A stretch of DNA of 43,654 nucleotides from [Clostridium] clostridioforme AGR2157 (GCF_000424325.1 NZ_AUJR01000044.1:1-43654); one strand, 5' to 3'. Shown: positions 1-8,649, counted from the first letter of the stretch. The notes: generated by a model from the letters alone, not told the origin. A program made the numbers and translations.

Positions 1-117
1 AAAAACTACATAGGCAACGTCATGGCGAAGTTACATCTTCGCTCTTTTGCTATGCCATTTTTTATTTCAAGTCTATTATACACCATTTTGGCCGATTTGC
101 GAAGTTTCCTGAAAAGT

Positions 118-147
118 AAAAAGAGTTCCCATACACGAGAACTCTTC
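118..147 (-). terminator. Terminator after the clpX remnant
   Basis: On the minus strand an 8-bp perfect stem (AAGAGTTC with GAACTCTT at 121-128 and 139-146) is followed by a short T run. It lies just past the stop codon of the clpX-like pseudogene, so it fits an intrinsic terminator for that gene. Confidence 0.6.
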
Positions 148-155
148 CTTATTTT

Positions 156-1110
156 TTATGCCGCTGCTTTTTTTATATCGGCAATCATTTCTTTTGTCAC
201 CGTAATTTCTTTTACATCACCAGCTGGGGCGTGCAACATGATGTCCGTCATGGCAGTTTCCAAAATCGCCCTCAGTCCCCTGGCTCCTGTTTTGTTTTCC
301 TGTGCGATCCTGGCAATTTCCTTTAATGCATCTTCTTCAAATGTCAATTCTACTCCGTCCATCCCCAGAAGTGCCTGATACTGTTTGATGATTGCATTTT
401 TCGGTTTTGTCAGAATATTGATCAGTGCCTTTTCATCTAATTCATTCAGCACGACCGTCACCGGAAGCCGTCCGATGTGTGATGGAGACATTTTCTCCCT
501 TTTTTGCGATCTTATCGATTTCGTCAATATAGATGATCCCCTGCTCAGCGCTTTTAATATCTCCATCGGCAGCCTGGATTAGTTTCAACAGGATATTTTC
601 CACGTCCTCACCGACATATCCCGCTTCTGTTAAGGCAGTGGCATCCACGATTGCAAACGGAACATTTAAGCACTTCGCCAGCGTCTGCGCCAGATAGGTT
701 TTACCTGAGCCGGTCGGGCCAAGCAATAAAACATTTGATTTCCCGATTTCTACTCCATTTGCTATCGGGTGCATCAGTCTCTTGTAGTGGTTATAGACTG
801 CCACCGACAAGACCTTTTTTGCCTCATCCTGTCCGATTACATATTGATCCAGAAACTCCTTAATCTCTGTCGGTATCGGCAGTTTTGTTTTTTTCTTTGT
901 TTTAAGAGAGAAGGTAGTGTTGTGATAAGGGTTACTGCCATCTTCTTCCAATATCCTCATTGCTGTCATTCATCCAGCTTCCAAACACTCCTCACAGATG
1001 AATGGACCTGCTGTTTCTTTTGCAGAAATCAATACACCCACTTCATCCGAACCCTTACCACAAAAACTACAGCATTGCTTATTGGCGGAAATTTTTCTAT
1101 TTGCTGGCAT
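156..1110 (-). pseudogene. clpX: Degenerate clpX-like gene (ATP-dependent Clp protease unfoldase)
   Basis: ClpX is a hexameric AAA+ unfoldase that feeds proteins to ClpP. An ATG at 1110 opens a frame with the N-terminal C4 zinc finger (CSFCGK, then ICEEC). An in-frame TGA at about 971-973 then interrupts it, just before MTAMRILEE. The frame continues through the AAA+ core with Walker A (GPTGSGKT) and Walker B (IIYIDEID) up to about position 485. There the sequence jumps from the stretch after Walker B (GENVSIT) straight to the IGRLPV segment in another frame, and the C-terminal domain runs to the stop at 156. About 80 codons, including much of the large AAA subdomain, are missing. The remnant is about 955 nt against about 1260 nt for a normal clpX. 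A functional clpX is expected elsewhere in the genome; this copy looks like a divergent, decayed paralogue. The start codon has no clear ribosome binding site. Confidence 0.8.
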
Positions 1111-1124
1111 CTGTTTTATGTAAA

Positions 1125-1158
1125 CAAGGGTTCTCAGCTAATGAGCCGAAAACCCTTG
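1125..1158 (-). terminator. Probable terminator of the yceD-rpmF operon
   Basis: An 8-bp stem (CAAGGGTT/AACCCTTG) with a partly paired loop is followed on the minus strand by TTTACAT. A second, AT-rich hairpin (AATTTTCAT/ATGAAAATT, 1170-1192) lies directly after the rpmF stop. Together they probably end the rpmF transcript. Confidence 0.5.
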
Positions 1159-1199
1159 TATTTACTAGCAATTTTCATTTTTTATGAAAATTTTGATTC

Positions 1200-1382
1200 T
1201 TAGTCCTCTACAGATACTATCTCGCGCTTGTTGTAAGAGCCACAAGCCTTGCAAACTCTATGAGGCATCATCAGGGCACCGCACTTGCTGCACTTTACCA
1301 GATTTGGAGCGCTCATCTTCCAGTTTGCTCTACGGCTGTCTCTTCTAGCTTTAGAAGATTTATTCTTTGGACAGATAGACAT
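1200..1382 (-). CDS. rpmF: Large ribosomal subunit protein bL32
   Basis: This 60-residue protein has the standard bL32 layout. The basic N-terminus begins MSICPKNKSSKARRDSRRA, and a zinc-binding pair follows (CSKC at about residues 31-34, CKAC at about 44-47), here with all four cysteines. It is a structural protein of the 50S subunit. It follows yceD by 3 nt, the usual yceD-rpmF arrangement, and shares that gene's promoter. In many bacteria plsX and acpP come next; here the broken clpX copy does. Confidence 0.97.
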   Translation of the reverse strand: MSICPKNKSSKARRDSRRANWKMSAPNLVKCSKCGALMMPHRVCKACGSYNKREIVSVED

Positions 1383-1385
1383 GGT

Positions 1386-1913
1386 TTACACCTCCTTCGA
1401 CTGTTTAAAAATATCCTGGATAACTGACATCCTTGGGTCAAGTGGCCTATTATCGCAGTCACAAGTCTCGTGCTTGAGATTTGTGCCACATCTATCACAG
1501 ATTCCCTTACAGTTATCACTGCAGAGAACCGCCATAGGCAGGTTCAAGGTTAACTCATTACCAACCAGCTGGTCGATATCCAGTTTATAACCATTTACGT
1601 AGGGCTGCTCGTCCAGATCTTCCACTCGTTCTTCATCACTCTGGTTCATGTCCAGTTCCTGGTCAATCTCCAGATGGAAAGGAACTCTCACAGGGTCAAG
1701 ACATCTGGCACATGGCATAATCAGAACCAAATCAACGGTTCCCGCTAAGGTCAGCTTCTTATTTCCCATATTTGTTATCACGAATGACAACGGTCCCTTT
1801 TCTGCAATGTCGTATACAGCGTCGGCCATCCTGAACTGGGTCATCTCAAGCTCAGGCGTATATGTTTTGGACTTTCCCTCAACAGGAAACAGCTCAGATA
1901 AGTTAATTAGCAT
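1386..1913 (-). CDS. yceD: YceD/DUF177 family protein (23S rRNA accumulation)
   Basis: A 175-residue DUF177 protein. Members of this family are needed for normal 23S rRNA accumulation and are almost always encoded just upstream of rpmF, as here. The start ATG at 1913 has a good AGGAGG site (TTAGGAGGTTAATATG). The second half has cysteine pairs (a CARC motif near residue 82, and CSDNCKGICDRCG near 138-150), consistent with a metal-binding knot. The N-terminal half is beta-rich, as usual in the family. A near-perfect promoter lies just upstream at 1941-1969. Confidence 0.93.
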   Translation of the reverse strand: MLINLSELFPVEGKSKTYTPELEMTQFRMADAVYDIAEKGPLSFVITNMGNKKLTLAGTVDLVLIMPCARCLDPVRVPFHLEIDQELDMNQSDEERVEDLDEQPYVNGYKLDIDQLVGNELTLNLPMAVLCSDNCKGICDRCGTNLKHETCDCDNRPLDPRMSVIQDIFKQSKEV

Positions 1914-1940
1914 ATTAACCTCCTAATACGCATCTCTTGC

Positions 1941-1969
1941 ATTATACATACCATTGCACATTTTGTCAA
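1941..1969 (-). promoter_or_regulatory. Sigma-70-type promoter for yceD-rpmF
   Basis: On the minus strand: TTGACA (1969-1964), a 17-nt spacer, then TATAAT (1946-1941). Both boxes match the consensus exactly. The -35 box directly abuts the stop codon of the response-regulator gene, so the housekeeping yceD-rpmF pair has its own promoter right at the edge of the BMC locus. Confidence 0.9.
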
Positions 1970-2998
1970 CTACATTTCCGTTTTTTTTCCAGAAGAATCG
2001 TGCCGAATTTGGTTCTTATATTGCTTTACCGTCATATTTTCAAACTTTTTGAAAACTTTGCTAAAATAACTGCTTTCATTGTAGCCCAAACGGAACGCAA
2101 CCTCCGCAATGCTGTCCTCTGTAAAGTAAAAATAGCCCTTAGCCAGATGCAGTTTTCTCATATGAAGATACTCCGTAACGCTGACCTTAAACTGCTCCCT
2201 GAAAATACGGCTCAGATATCCCTGGCTGATTGCACAGTTCTCAATAATACTGTTGAGAGTGATATCTTCTTTTATATGTTTCTCTATATAAATAAAAATA
2301 TTTTCCAGCAGCGGATAACGGCCGATGCTGTTTCGCCGGAACAGATAATCCATAACCCTGAAGAGCCAGAGTTCTGATGTTTTTCTGTCCGGAATCAGTA
2401 CCTCATTGATTGGGAACAGTTCTGATATGTTTCCGCTGTCGCCATATACACTCCTGGTGTCCAGCAGGTTCTGTCCCAAATAGGTAAAAAGCTTAATCAG
2501 CCGGACGGAATCCTCCCCGCCAATTGCGTAAATTTCATCAATTACACCGGCAATTCCACCATAAAAATCCCCGAAATCTTTATTCCGAAGATAGGAAGCA
2601 AGGATTTCCAGTTGGTTCTGCACGGAATCCTCATGTTCTGTTTTGTAATTTTCCAGGATTTTCTTCATACAGCTGTATGTAATCGGCTTTTCCAGAACGT
2701 CCTTTACCTGGCTTTGGGCTGCACTTCGAATCAGAACATTGGCAGCATGGGCAGTAAGGATATATATACTAATCCCCGGATTGGACTGGTGAATAATCCT
2801 GCTGGCTTCCAGGCCGGTGATTCCCGGCATCTGCATATCCATGAATACAATATCAATCACATCCTCTTTACAGACACGGACCGCACGCTCACCGGTATCT
2901 GTCATGGAAACCACTTTGAAAGCACTATCCTTTGCAATCATCACATGCAGCGCTTCGCGCATCAGTATATCATCATCTGCTATCAAAACCCTGTACAT
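1970..2998 (-). CDS. Response regulator with AraC-type DNA-binding domain
   Basis: 342 residues. The N-terminal receiver domain (about 1-120) has the acidic pocket (DDD at 8-10) and the phospho-acceptor Asp54 in VFMDMQMPG. A middle linker follows. The C-terminal AraC double helix-turn-helix (about 235-335) includes ISQGYLSRIFREQF and GYNESSYFSKVFKKF. The ATG lies 2 nt after the stop of the sensor gene, so the two are probably translationally coupled. By position it is the last gene of the BMC operon, and it probably activates the locus in response to diol. A candidate target is the inverted repeat at 19714-19759. The assignment as regulator of this BMC is inferred from position. Confidence 0.9.
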   Translation of the reverse strand: MYRVLIADDDILMREALHVMIAKDSAFKVVSMTDTGERAVRVCKEDVIDIVFMDMQMPGITGLEASRIIHQSNPGISIYILTAHAANVLIRSAAQSQVKDVLEKPITYSCMKKILENYKTEHEDSVQNQLEILASYLRNKDFGDFYGGIAGVIDEIYAIGGEDSVRLIKLFTYLGQNLLDTRSVYGDSGNISELFPINEVLIPDRKTSELWLFRVMDYLFRRNSIGRYPLLENIFIYIEKHIKEDITLNSIIENCAISQGYLSRIFREQFKVSVTEYLHMRKLHLAKGYFYFTEDSIAEVAFRLGYNESSYFSKVFKKFENMTVKQYKNQIRHDSSGKKTEM

Positions 2999-3000
2999 GA

Positions 3001-4332
3001 CTACTCAGTCCTTTCTTCATAATGCTCCGGCCACAATAAGATACTTTTCGATCCTTTGTTTCTGTAATTCTCCGTAATAATGCCGTACTCCTTTCCAAAC
3101 AGTCTTTTCATCTTCTCCTTTGCATATTCCATACCCATTTTTATATAATAGCCTTCATGTTTGTCCTTATAAGCTTCATACTTGATATCCAGCTCTTCTT
3201 CCGTAAGTCCCGGGCCTGTGTCATTTATCTCCAGAAACATATTACCACTGTGCATATACCCTGTCACCGTAATTTCTCCGCCTTCCTTCTTCAGCATAAT
3301 ACCATTATAAAAGGCGTTTTGTATGAACGGCATTAAAATATCAGAGGGCATCTTCTGCATATGCAGTTCCTTCGGCACCTGGATGGAATACTTAAGCCGG
3401 TCCCCTGTTTTCTTTTTCTGGAATAACAGGTACTGCTCCGCATGCTCCAGCTCTCCGGAAATATGAACAAAGGCACTCTTTTCCGTATATTTATATTTTA
3501 TATAATCAATATAGGAGCTCAGCAGTTCATTTGTCCTGTCGGCTTCTTCTATGATGGTCAGATTCAGCAGTGATGTCAGCATATCCAGAAGCTCGTATTG
3601 GTTGCTCCGCATCTCCAGTTCCATAAACCGCCTGTTAATTTGTGTAATTTCTTTGGCGTAGCTGTGGTTCAATACCTGCAGCTTTTTCATCCGTTTCTTC
3701 AGAATATCTTCCTGAAGGTGCTGGCTGACCTCGTTCTCGCTTAGCTGGTTGATTACCAGAAAAACCAGGTTCGCTATATCCAGAAATTTTTCATATGAAT
3801 AAAAGGGAATCTCATCCAGTAACGGTCTGTATTCCGCAACCGCCTCATCCGCCTTGGCAGCGTGCATGACCGATGACAGCCTGCTGACAGATTCCGGGGC
3901 ATCATTGCATTGAATCTGGCCTCCGATAAAACCTCCCAGATAATGGCCGCGGACAATAATTGGAATGGCCACCTCCAAAAGTCCGCAGGGACAAAAGTAT
4001 ACGTTTGTCTTTTGTGTAACCGCTGCCTGGATGGAACCGAAGGCATCCGAAGATTTACATCGCTCCATTGCCTCCGGGTTGCTGCGGACCTTTTCACAAT
4101 AGCGTGAAAAGGAGGTTGCCGATGTAATGGGATCCCCCTTGAAATCAACTGTGATGAAAGCCAGTCCGGTTGCCTTGGAAAGGCTCTCCTGTATTGTCTC
4201 CAGCTTCTCTTTTCCGAACAGGTGGATGATATCCAGCTGATTAATACTGTTTTCTTCATTGATGCTGAGATATTCATCCAATGCATCTGGTTCTATCTCT
4301 TCCATATGCATCATCTTATGATATTCTGCCAT
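3001..4332 (-). CDS. PocR-domain sensor with LytS-like ATPase domain (atypical histidine kinase)
   Basis: 443 residues with no membrane segment, so probably cytosolic. Residues about 40-200 form a PocR sensory domain, with cysteines at 79, 92, 114 and 116 and the typical CPCGLLEVAIPI segment. PocR domains are known from propanediol (pdu/cob) control and are thought to bind small hydrocarbon derivatives. Residues about 230-310 resemble the dimerisation part of LytS-type kinases, and 325-440 are a HATPase domain (N-box near MPFIQNAFYNG, and NDTGPGL). The usual INPHFLFN motif carrying the phosphorylated His reads SNQYELLDML here (about 243-252), so the canonical histidine is absent. HATPase motifs are also weak (His of the N-box replaced). 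It may signal by another His or work without autophosphorylation. Its partner is the downstream response regulator. Confidence 0.85.
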   Translation of the reverse strand: MAEYHKMMHMEEIEPDALDEYLSINEENSINQLDIIHLFGKEKLETIQESLSKATGLAFITVDFKGDPITSATSFSRYCEKVRSNPEAMERCKSSDAFGSIQAAVTQKTNVYFCPCGLLEVAIPIIVRGHYLGGFIGGQIQCNDAPESVSRLSSVMHAAKADEAVAEYRPLLDEIPFYSYEKFLDIANLVFLVINQLSENEVSQHLQEDILKKRMKKLQVLNHSYAKEITQINRRFMELEMRSNQYELLDMLTSLLNLTIIEEADRTNELLSSYIDYIKYKYTEKSAFVHISGELEHAEQYLLFQKKKTGDRLKYSIQVPKELHMQKMPSDILMPFIQNAFYNGIMLKKEGGEITVTGYMHSGNMFLEINDTGPGLTEEELDIKYEAYKDKHEGYYIKMGMEYAKEKMKRLFGKEYGIITENYRNKGSKSILLWPEHYEERTE

Positions 4333-4435
4333 CTGATTAATCCCTCTCTTTATGCCTGTAATTGTTATTTTAGCATCTTTTCACCATTTAAACAATCCTA
4401 TTCCGGCCTGGGGCCAGGCGGTACAACGGCGTATG

Positions 4436-4473
4436 GAAAAAGGCCGTGCCAGCTCCTTTTGGGCAGCACGGTC
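4436..4473 (-). terminator. Terminator downstream of pduQ
   Basis: On the minus strand CCGTGC pairs with GCACGG (4471-4466 and 4449-4444), with extra pairing inside the loop, followed by CCTTTTT. It lies about 40 nt after the pduQ stop, so it may fully or partly separate the enzymatic operon from the sensor/regulator pair. Confidence 0.7.
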
Positions 4474-4510
4474 TTATATCCAGCTTGTCATAAGGCATCT
4501 TCTCTGTCAA

Positions 4511-5626
4511 TTAATAGATACTTAATAATATTTTCTTAATGGCCTCTGTTCCGGCTTCCCTTGGATTGCCTGCAAGGCAGTTGTCCATCAGGGCGTTATC
4601 CGTCATGTTCTGCAGCTGCTCTTCATATGCTTCTCTGCTGATTCCCAGCTCCCTGATAGAGGAAGGCATTTCCATGCACCGCATCAGGGTATGAATCAGC
4701 TCCTTTAAGGTGTTGACAGCCATTGCCGGTGATTCGTTCATGTCAACCAACTGGACCTTGTACGCAAGACTTGCGTATTTGTTCATGATATCATGGTTTA
4801 CACTATTATAATCAATGACCTTATTTAACAGTATGGCATTGGCCAATCCATGGGGAATGTGGAACGTGCCTCCCAGCTGGTGGGCAATGCTGTGGTTCAA
4901 TCCCAGGCCTGCCGTGTTAAAAGCCATTCCCGCCAATGTGGACGCCTCATGCATCAGGGTTCTGGCCTCTAAATTCTTTCCATCCCTGTAGCATTGTAAA
5001 AGCGCCTTAATCAGCAATTCAATTGCCTTTTCCGACAGCGCGTCCGAGAATACATTGCTCCCGTTTGCAACATAGGCCTCCAGGGCATGTGTCAGCACAT
5101 CCATCCCTGTATTTGCCGTAATGGAAGGCGGTACAGACAATGTAAGCCTTGGGTCAAGGATGGCCACGTCTGCCAGAATATCATCCGATGATATCAGATG
5201 CTTGCTCTTACTCTCTGAATCCGTTATGACAGCGGCTGAGGTGACCTCTGAGCCGGTTCCGCTGGTTGTGGGTATGGTGATGAATTTCGGCTTCGGAACC
5301 AGATTCCTCACTCCGGCAAAGTAAATCATTCCCTTGGCCGTATCAATGGCAGATCCGCCTCCAAAACCAATGACAATCTCAGGACGTACCTTGCAGATTA
5401 CGCTAAGCCCCTTTCCCACCACCTCGATGGTGGGATCCGGTATGGCCTGGTCAAATATATCCACGGTATTGCTGGAATCCAGCGCATCCAATATGTAGCT
5501 GATTGCCCCGCTCTCTGCAAGGAACTTATCACAAACCATCAGGACCCTTTTTTTTCGGATTTTCCGCAGATATTCCATTGCGTAGCTTCCGCTGCGTATC
5601 TTTGTTTTTATATATACATTAGACAT
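4511..5626 (-). CDS. pduQ: Iron-dependent alcohol dehydrogenase, PduQ-type (1-propanol dehydrogenase)
   Basis: 371 residues from the ATG at 5626. That start has GGAG 8 nt upstream; a GTG two codons earlier is too close to it. It belongs to the type III Fe-dependent alcohol dehydrogenases. Visible features are the NAD-binding GGGSAID segment (about 90-96), PTTSGTGSEVT, and the metal-ligand segments DVLTHALEAY, HSIAHQLGG and HGLANAI. Inside a BMC the enzyme reduces propionaldehyde to 1-propanol and regenerates NAD+ for the aldehyde dehydrogenase. It lies 47 nt after pduP in the same direction, matching the pduP-pduQ pairing of B12-dependent pdu operons. The substrate (propanal versus 3-hydroxypropanal) cannot be told from sequence. 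Confidence 0.93.
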   Translation of the reverse strand: MSNVYIKTKIRSGSYAMEYLRKIRKKRVLMVCDKFLAESGAISYILDALDSSNTVDIFDQAIPDPTIEVVGKGLSVICKVRPEIVIGFGGGSAIDTAKGMIYFAGVRNLVPKPKFITIPTTSGTGSEVTSAAVITDSESKSKHLISSDDILADVAILDPRLTLSVPPSITANTGMDVLTHALEAYVANGSNVFSDALSEKAIELLIKALLQCYRDGKNLEARTLMHEASTLAGMAFNTAGLGLNHSIAHQLGGTFHIPHGLANAILLNKVIDYNSVNHDIMNKYASLAYKVQLVDMNESPAMAVNTLKELIHTLMRCMEMPSSIRELGISREAYEEQLQNMTDNALMDNCLAGNPREAGTEAIKKILLSIY

Positions 5627-5673
5627 TTGCACTTCTCCTTCACATTCAGTCCATATACTGCCGCGTACAGGGA

Positions 5674-7083
5674 TTAACGGATACTAAAGGCATCAGTCAT
5701 AACACATTTGCGCTTCCTGCAAAATGCCCTGGGGGATGTAAGTCCCTCTCCGGTAGGTCCGGCAATGGTGAAGGTGGTATACCCCTCGCCCCCCACACCG
5801 ATTCCGGCGTAGGACGGAGCATTTTTGACAAAGATGGTGGTCTCCATAATTTTAGCCATCTTGCTGAGCTTTTCTACATTCCTGGAGTGCATCATGGCTG
5901 TGTGACGGTTCCCGTGCTCTGCCTGATGGGCATATTCAATTGCCGTATCCACATCACAGACCCGCACCACCGGAAGAATGGGCATCATCATTTCCTCCTG
6001 AACAAGCAGATGCTCCTTCGGAACCTCCATGATGATGACCCTGACACTGGCGTCCGCTGTGATTCCCAGCTTACCCAGGATATAACGGGCGCTCTTTCCC
6101 ACAAAGGATGTCTTCGGACCTCCTTTTTCATTGGTTACAAGCGTTACCAGCTGCTCCAACTGTGCCGGGTCCGTAATTTGATACGCACCGTTTTCCTTCA
6201 TGTTGTGAATCAGGTAATCACAGATTGAATCCACAGCAAAAACTTCCTTTTCTGCGATACATGGAACGTTGTTATCAAAACTGCATCCATCCACAATATC
6301 TTTTGCAGCCTTTACAATATCGGCTGTCTCGTCAACCACAACCGGAGGATTGCCGGCACCTGCGCCGATTGCCTTTTTTCCGGAAGACAGTACTTTCTTG
6401 ACAATGGAGGGACCTCCGGTGGCCACCAGCAGACGGACACTTGGGTTCTCAATCATTTTATTGGTATTTTCTATGGACGGCTCTTCCACCATGGTAATCA
6501 GGTTCTCCGGGGCGCCGCTCTCTGTCAGGGCTTTGTTCAACAGCTTTACTGTCATCTGTGAAACCTTTTTTGCCCTGGGATGAGGACTGAACACAACTGT
6601 ATTCCCTCCGGCAATCATGGAAATGGAATTGTTGATGATTGTCTCGGTGGGATTAGTGGTTGGCGTAATGGCGCCAATGACGCCAAAGGGACAATATTCC
6701 ACCAAAGTCAGTCCGTTGTCACCGGTCATGGCCTCTGTCAGCAAATCCTCCGTACCTGGAGTCTTCTCAGCCGCCAGCCGGTTTTTAATTAATTTATGTT
6801 CATAGTCGCCAATCTCCGTCTCTTCCACAGACAGCCTGGATATCATCTCCAGATTCTCTCTTTTAAGAATCGTCCGGCGGATCACATCCACATATTTCTG
6901 CCTGTCTGAAATTTTAGAGAATAACAGCTTTTTCTGCGCTTCTTCTGAAGCTGCAATCGCCTCATCCATTGTTTTAAATACGCCATACAGCTCTGCCTTT
7001 GGCATTGTAAACTTCTGGGGCTGTTCTGCCTTTATCTCCTTTAAAGCCTGTTCTACCATCTGTTCAATTACTTTTATATCCAT
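5674..7083 (-). CDS. pduP: CoA-acylating propionaldehyde dehydrogenase, with N-terminal encapsulation peptide
   Basis: PduP/EutE family enzyme converting propanal + CoA + NAD+ to propionyl-CoA. From the ATG at 7083 it starts MDIKVIEQMVEQALKEIKAE, an amphipathic helix of the kind that directs cargo into BMCs, joined by a short linker to the catalytic core. Catalytic Cys is about residue 275 (FDNNVPCIAEK). NAD-binding (TGGPSIVKK, GAGAGNPP) and C-terminal (GVGGEGYTTFTIAGPTGEG, ending AFSIR) segments match PduP closely. The frame stays open upstream to an ATG at 7110 that touches the eutJ stop and has no ribosome binding site; a TTG at 7089 is another option, so the start is uncertain by a few codons. 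It is one of two such enzymes in the operon. Confidence 0.92.
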   Translation of the reverse strand: MDIKVIEQMVEQALKEIKAEQPQKFTMPKAELYGVFKTMDEAIAASEEAQKKLLFSKISDRQKYVDVIRRTILKRENLEMISRLSVEETEIGDYEHKLIKNRLAAEKTPGTEDLLTEAMTGDNGLTLVEYCPFGVIGAITPTTNPTETIINNSISMIAGGNTVVFSPHPRAKKVSQMTVKLLNKALTESGAPENLITMVEEPSIENTNKMIENPSVRLLVATGGPSIVKKVLSSGKKAIGAGAGNPPVVVDETADIVKAAKDIVDGCSFDNNVPCIAEKEVFAVDSICDYLIHNMKENGAYQITDPAQLEQLVTLVTNEKGGPKTSFVGKSARYILGKLGITADASVRVIIMEVPKEHLLVQEEMMMPILPVVRVCDVDTAIEYAHQAEHGNRHTAMMHSRNVEKLSKMAKIMETTIFVKNAPSYAGIGVGGEGYTTFTIAGPTGEGLTSPRAFCRKRKCVMTDAFSIR

Positions 7084-7110
7084 ATCCAAGCGTATCACAC
7101 CTTCCTTCAT

Positions 7111-7935
7111 TTATACGGGGCCAGCAGAGGCATTCCATGCGATGCCGAGAGGAGTAACCAAGAGCGCATCATTCGTCTTGACCGTTGTGATGCCCAATGC
7201 CTTCTCAAATGTATGTTCAAACTCGCTGAAGCAGCTGGCTCCGCCTACTACATAAACACAGTCCACCTCATATCCGGAAAGGAATCCTTTGACGATAGAT
7301 GCCATCTTTTCAACCACTGGTTTTATGATTGGAAAGACATCCCTTTCTTTGTCTTTATCTGTTTTCAGTTTTTCGGCTTCCTCAATTGAGATTCCATAAT
7401 ATCCCGCAAGGACCAGAGTCATATGGGTTCCGCCAGTAGGCTCATCTGCGGTAAAAATCACCCTTCCGTCTTTCAGTATGCTGATTCCGGTGGTTCCGCC
7501 TCCGACATCCACAACTGCCCCGTCTCTGATTCCCAGCACCGAGGCTGCCGCGGTGGGTTCATCAATCACATGAATCACTTCAAATCCGGCCCCCTCCACC
7601 ACATTAGCAATACACCTTACGTTTCCCTCGATGATTCCCGGGGGAACCGCGGTGGCCGCTGTTTCCAGGGGCACTCCAAGCAATTCCTCCAGCTGGGCCT
7701 TCAGGCGGCGTACGGTCTGCATTGCGCCCACAAAATCCACCACAATGCCGTCCTTTACTACTTTGGAAACAGCGGTCGCGCCTGCAACGGGATGGTTATT
7801 CTCATCCGTGACAGCGATTACTATGTTGGCAGTTCCCAAATCCACACCTGTCTTTAACATCCCTGAAAAGGGATTGCATTTGTTCTCCCTTATCAGCTCC
7901 GAAAATTCAGACAGCACTTCTTTGGTCATGAGCAT
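7111..7935 (-). CDS. eutJ: EutJ-family BMC-associated chaperone-like ATPase
   Basis: 274 residues of the actin/Hsp70 ATPase fold. Signatures are the phosphate-binding LKTGVDLGTANIVIAV segment (about residue 27), DEPTAAAS, VVDVGGGTTGIS and the adenosine motif YVVGGASCFSEFE. EutJ proteins are common in ethanolamine- and diol-type BMC loci and are presumed to help fold or load cargo, but their exact role is unproven. AGAGGGG precedes two in-frame ATGs (7935 and 7929), and either could be the start. It sits between pduL and pduP with short spacers, clearly within the operon. Confidence 0.9.
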   Translation of the reverse strand: MLMTKEVLSEFSELIRENKCNPFSGMLKTGVDLGTANIVIAVTDENNHPVAGATAVSKVVKDGIVVDFVGAMQTVRRLKAQLEELLGVPLETAATAVPPGIIEGNVRCIANVVEGAGFEVIHVIDEPTAAASVLGIRDGAVVDVGGGTTGISILKDGRVIFTADEPTGGTHMTLVLAGYYGISIEEAEKLKTDKDKERDVFPIIKPVVEKMASIVKGFLSGYEVDCVYVVGGASCFSEFEHTFEKALGITTVKTNDALLVTPLGIAWNASAGPV

Positions 7936-7960
7936 ATAACCCCTCTTTTCTAAGCTTGAT

Positions 7961-8599
7961 TTATCGCCGGATTATGACATAATCATTGTTCTTAAGCGCA
8001 CATGCATTGGCTTCATCCACATCCACATGCATCTCCAGTTCAAATTGTTCTGACACCCGGATTAAAACATCTCCAAACACTCCGTGTCTTTCACCGAATG
8101 TTTCCACCTCCACGATATCCTTATCCCATACCCCCATGGCCTCCGCCTGCTGCGGCGTCATATGGATATGGCGGAGCGCTACAATCGCTCCCCGGGGCAG
8201 CCAAACCGTACCCTTGGGTCCCACCATTTCCAGTCCGGGCGTTCCTGTCAAATCTCCCGACTCCCTGATTGGAGCTTTGACGCCCAGGCGGAAGCTGTCT
8301 GTTTTGGATATCTCTATCTGGCTTTGCTTTCTGACCGGTCCCAGTATACGCACCCGTTCAAACTCACCTTTTGGTCCGCGGATTGTCACAGTCTCATTGC
8401 AGGCATATTGCCCCGGCTGTTTTAAATCGCTTTTTTTGGTGAGCTGATACCCTTTTCCAAACAAGGTCTCCAAATCTTCCGAAGTCACATGAACGTGCCG
8501 GTTGGAAACTCCTACAGGGATTTTAAACGCATTATATTTTGTAATCTTATCTATTACCCGTTCGGTAATCAGTTTCAGCAGTTCTTCATTTACCATCAT
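7961..8599 (-). CDS. pduL: Phosphate propanoyltransferase, PduL-type
   Basis: 212 residues from the ATG at 8599, chosen because AAGGGG lies 6 nt upstream; a longer reading frame exists but has no ribosome binding site. PduL converts acyl-CoA and phosphate to acyl-phosphate and CoA, recycling CoA inside the compartment. The first 20 residues (NEELLKLITERVIDKITKY) form a likely encapsulation helix. The two PduL domains carry the zinc-binding histidines in NRHVHVT (His35, His37), RHIHM and EMHVDVDEA. The acyl-phosphate product could be used by acetate kinase, encoded at 24557-25750. A strong hairpin lies just upstream (8621-8649). Confidence 0.94.
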   Translation of the reverse strand: MMVNEELLKLITERVIDKITKYNAFKIPVGVSNRHVHVTSEDLETLFGKGYQLTKKSDLKQPGQYACNETVTIRGPKGEFERVRILGPVRKQSQIEISKTDSFRLGVKAPIRESGDLTGTPGLEMVGPKGTVWLPRGAIVALRHIHMTPQQAEAMGVWDKDIVEVETFGERHGVFGDVLIRVSEQFELEMHVDVDEANACALKNNDYVIIRR

Positions 8600-8620
8600 G
8601 TTCAACCCCTTCCGGAAGTT

Positions 8621-8649
8621 TGTATACCGGCCACGGAAGCCGGTATACA
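8621..8649 (-). promoter_or_regulatory. Intercistronic hairpin after the pduJ-like shell gene
   Basis: An 11-bp perfect stem (TGTATACCGGC/GCCGGTATACA) with a 7-nt loop starts 12 nt after the shell gene stop and ends before the pduL ribosome binding site. No U-tract follows, so it is unlikely to be a simple terminator. It probably protects the 3' end of a processed shell mRNA. A similar element follows the other PduA/J gene at 13257-13289. Confidence 0.75.

Noticed and set aside
25-47. Small hairpin GCGAAG/CTTCGC followed by TCTTTT
   Set aside because: The 6-bp stem is weak and no plus-strand gene ends before it inside the window, so a terminator call is not supported.
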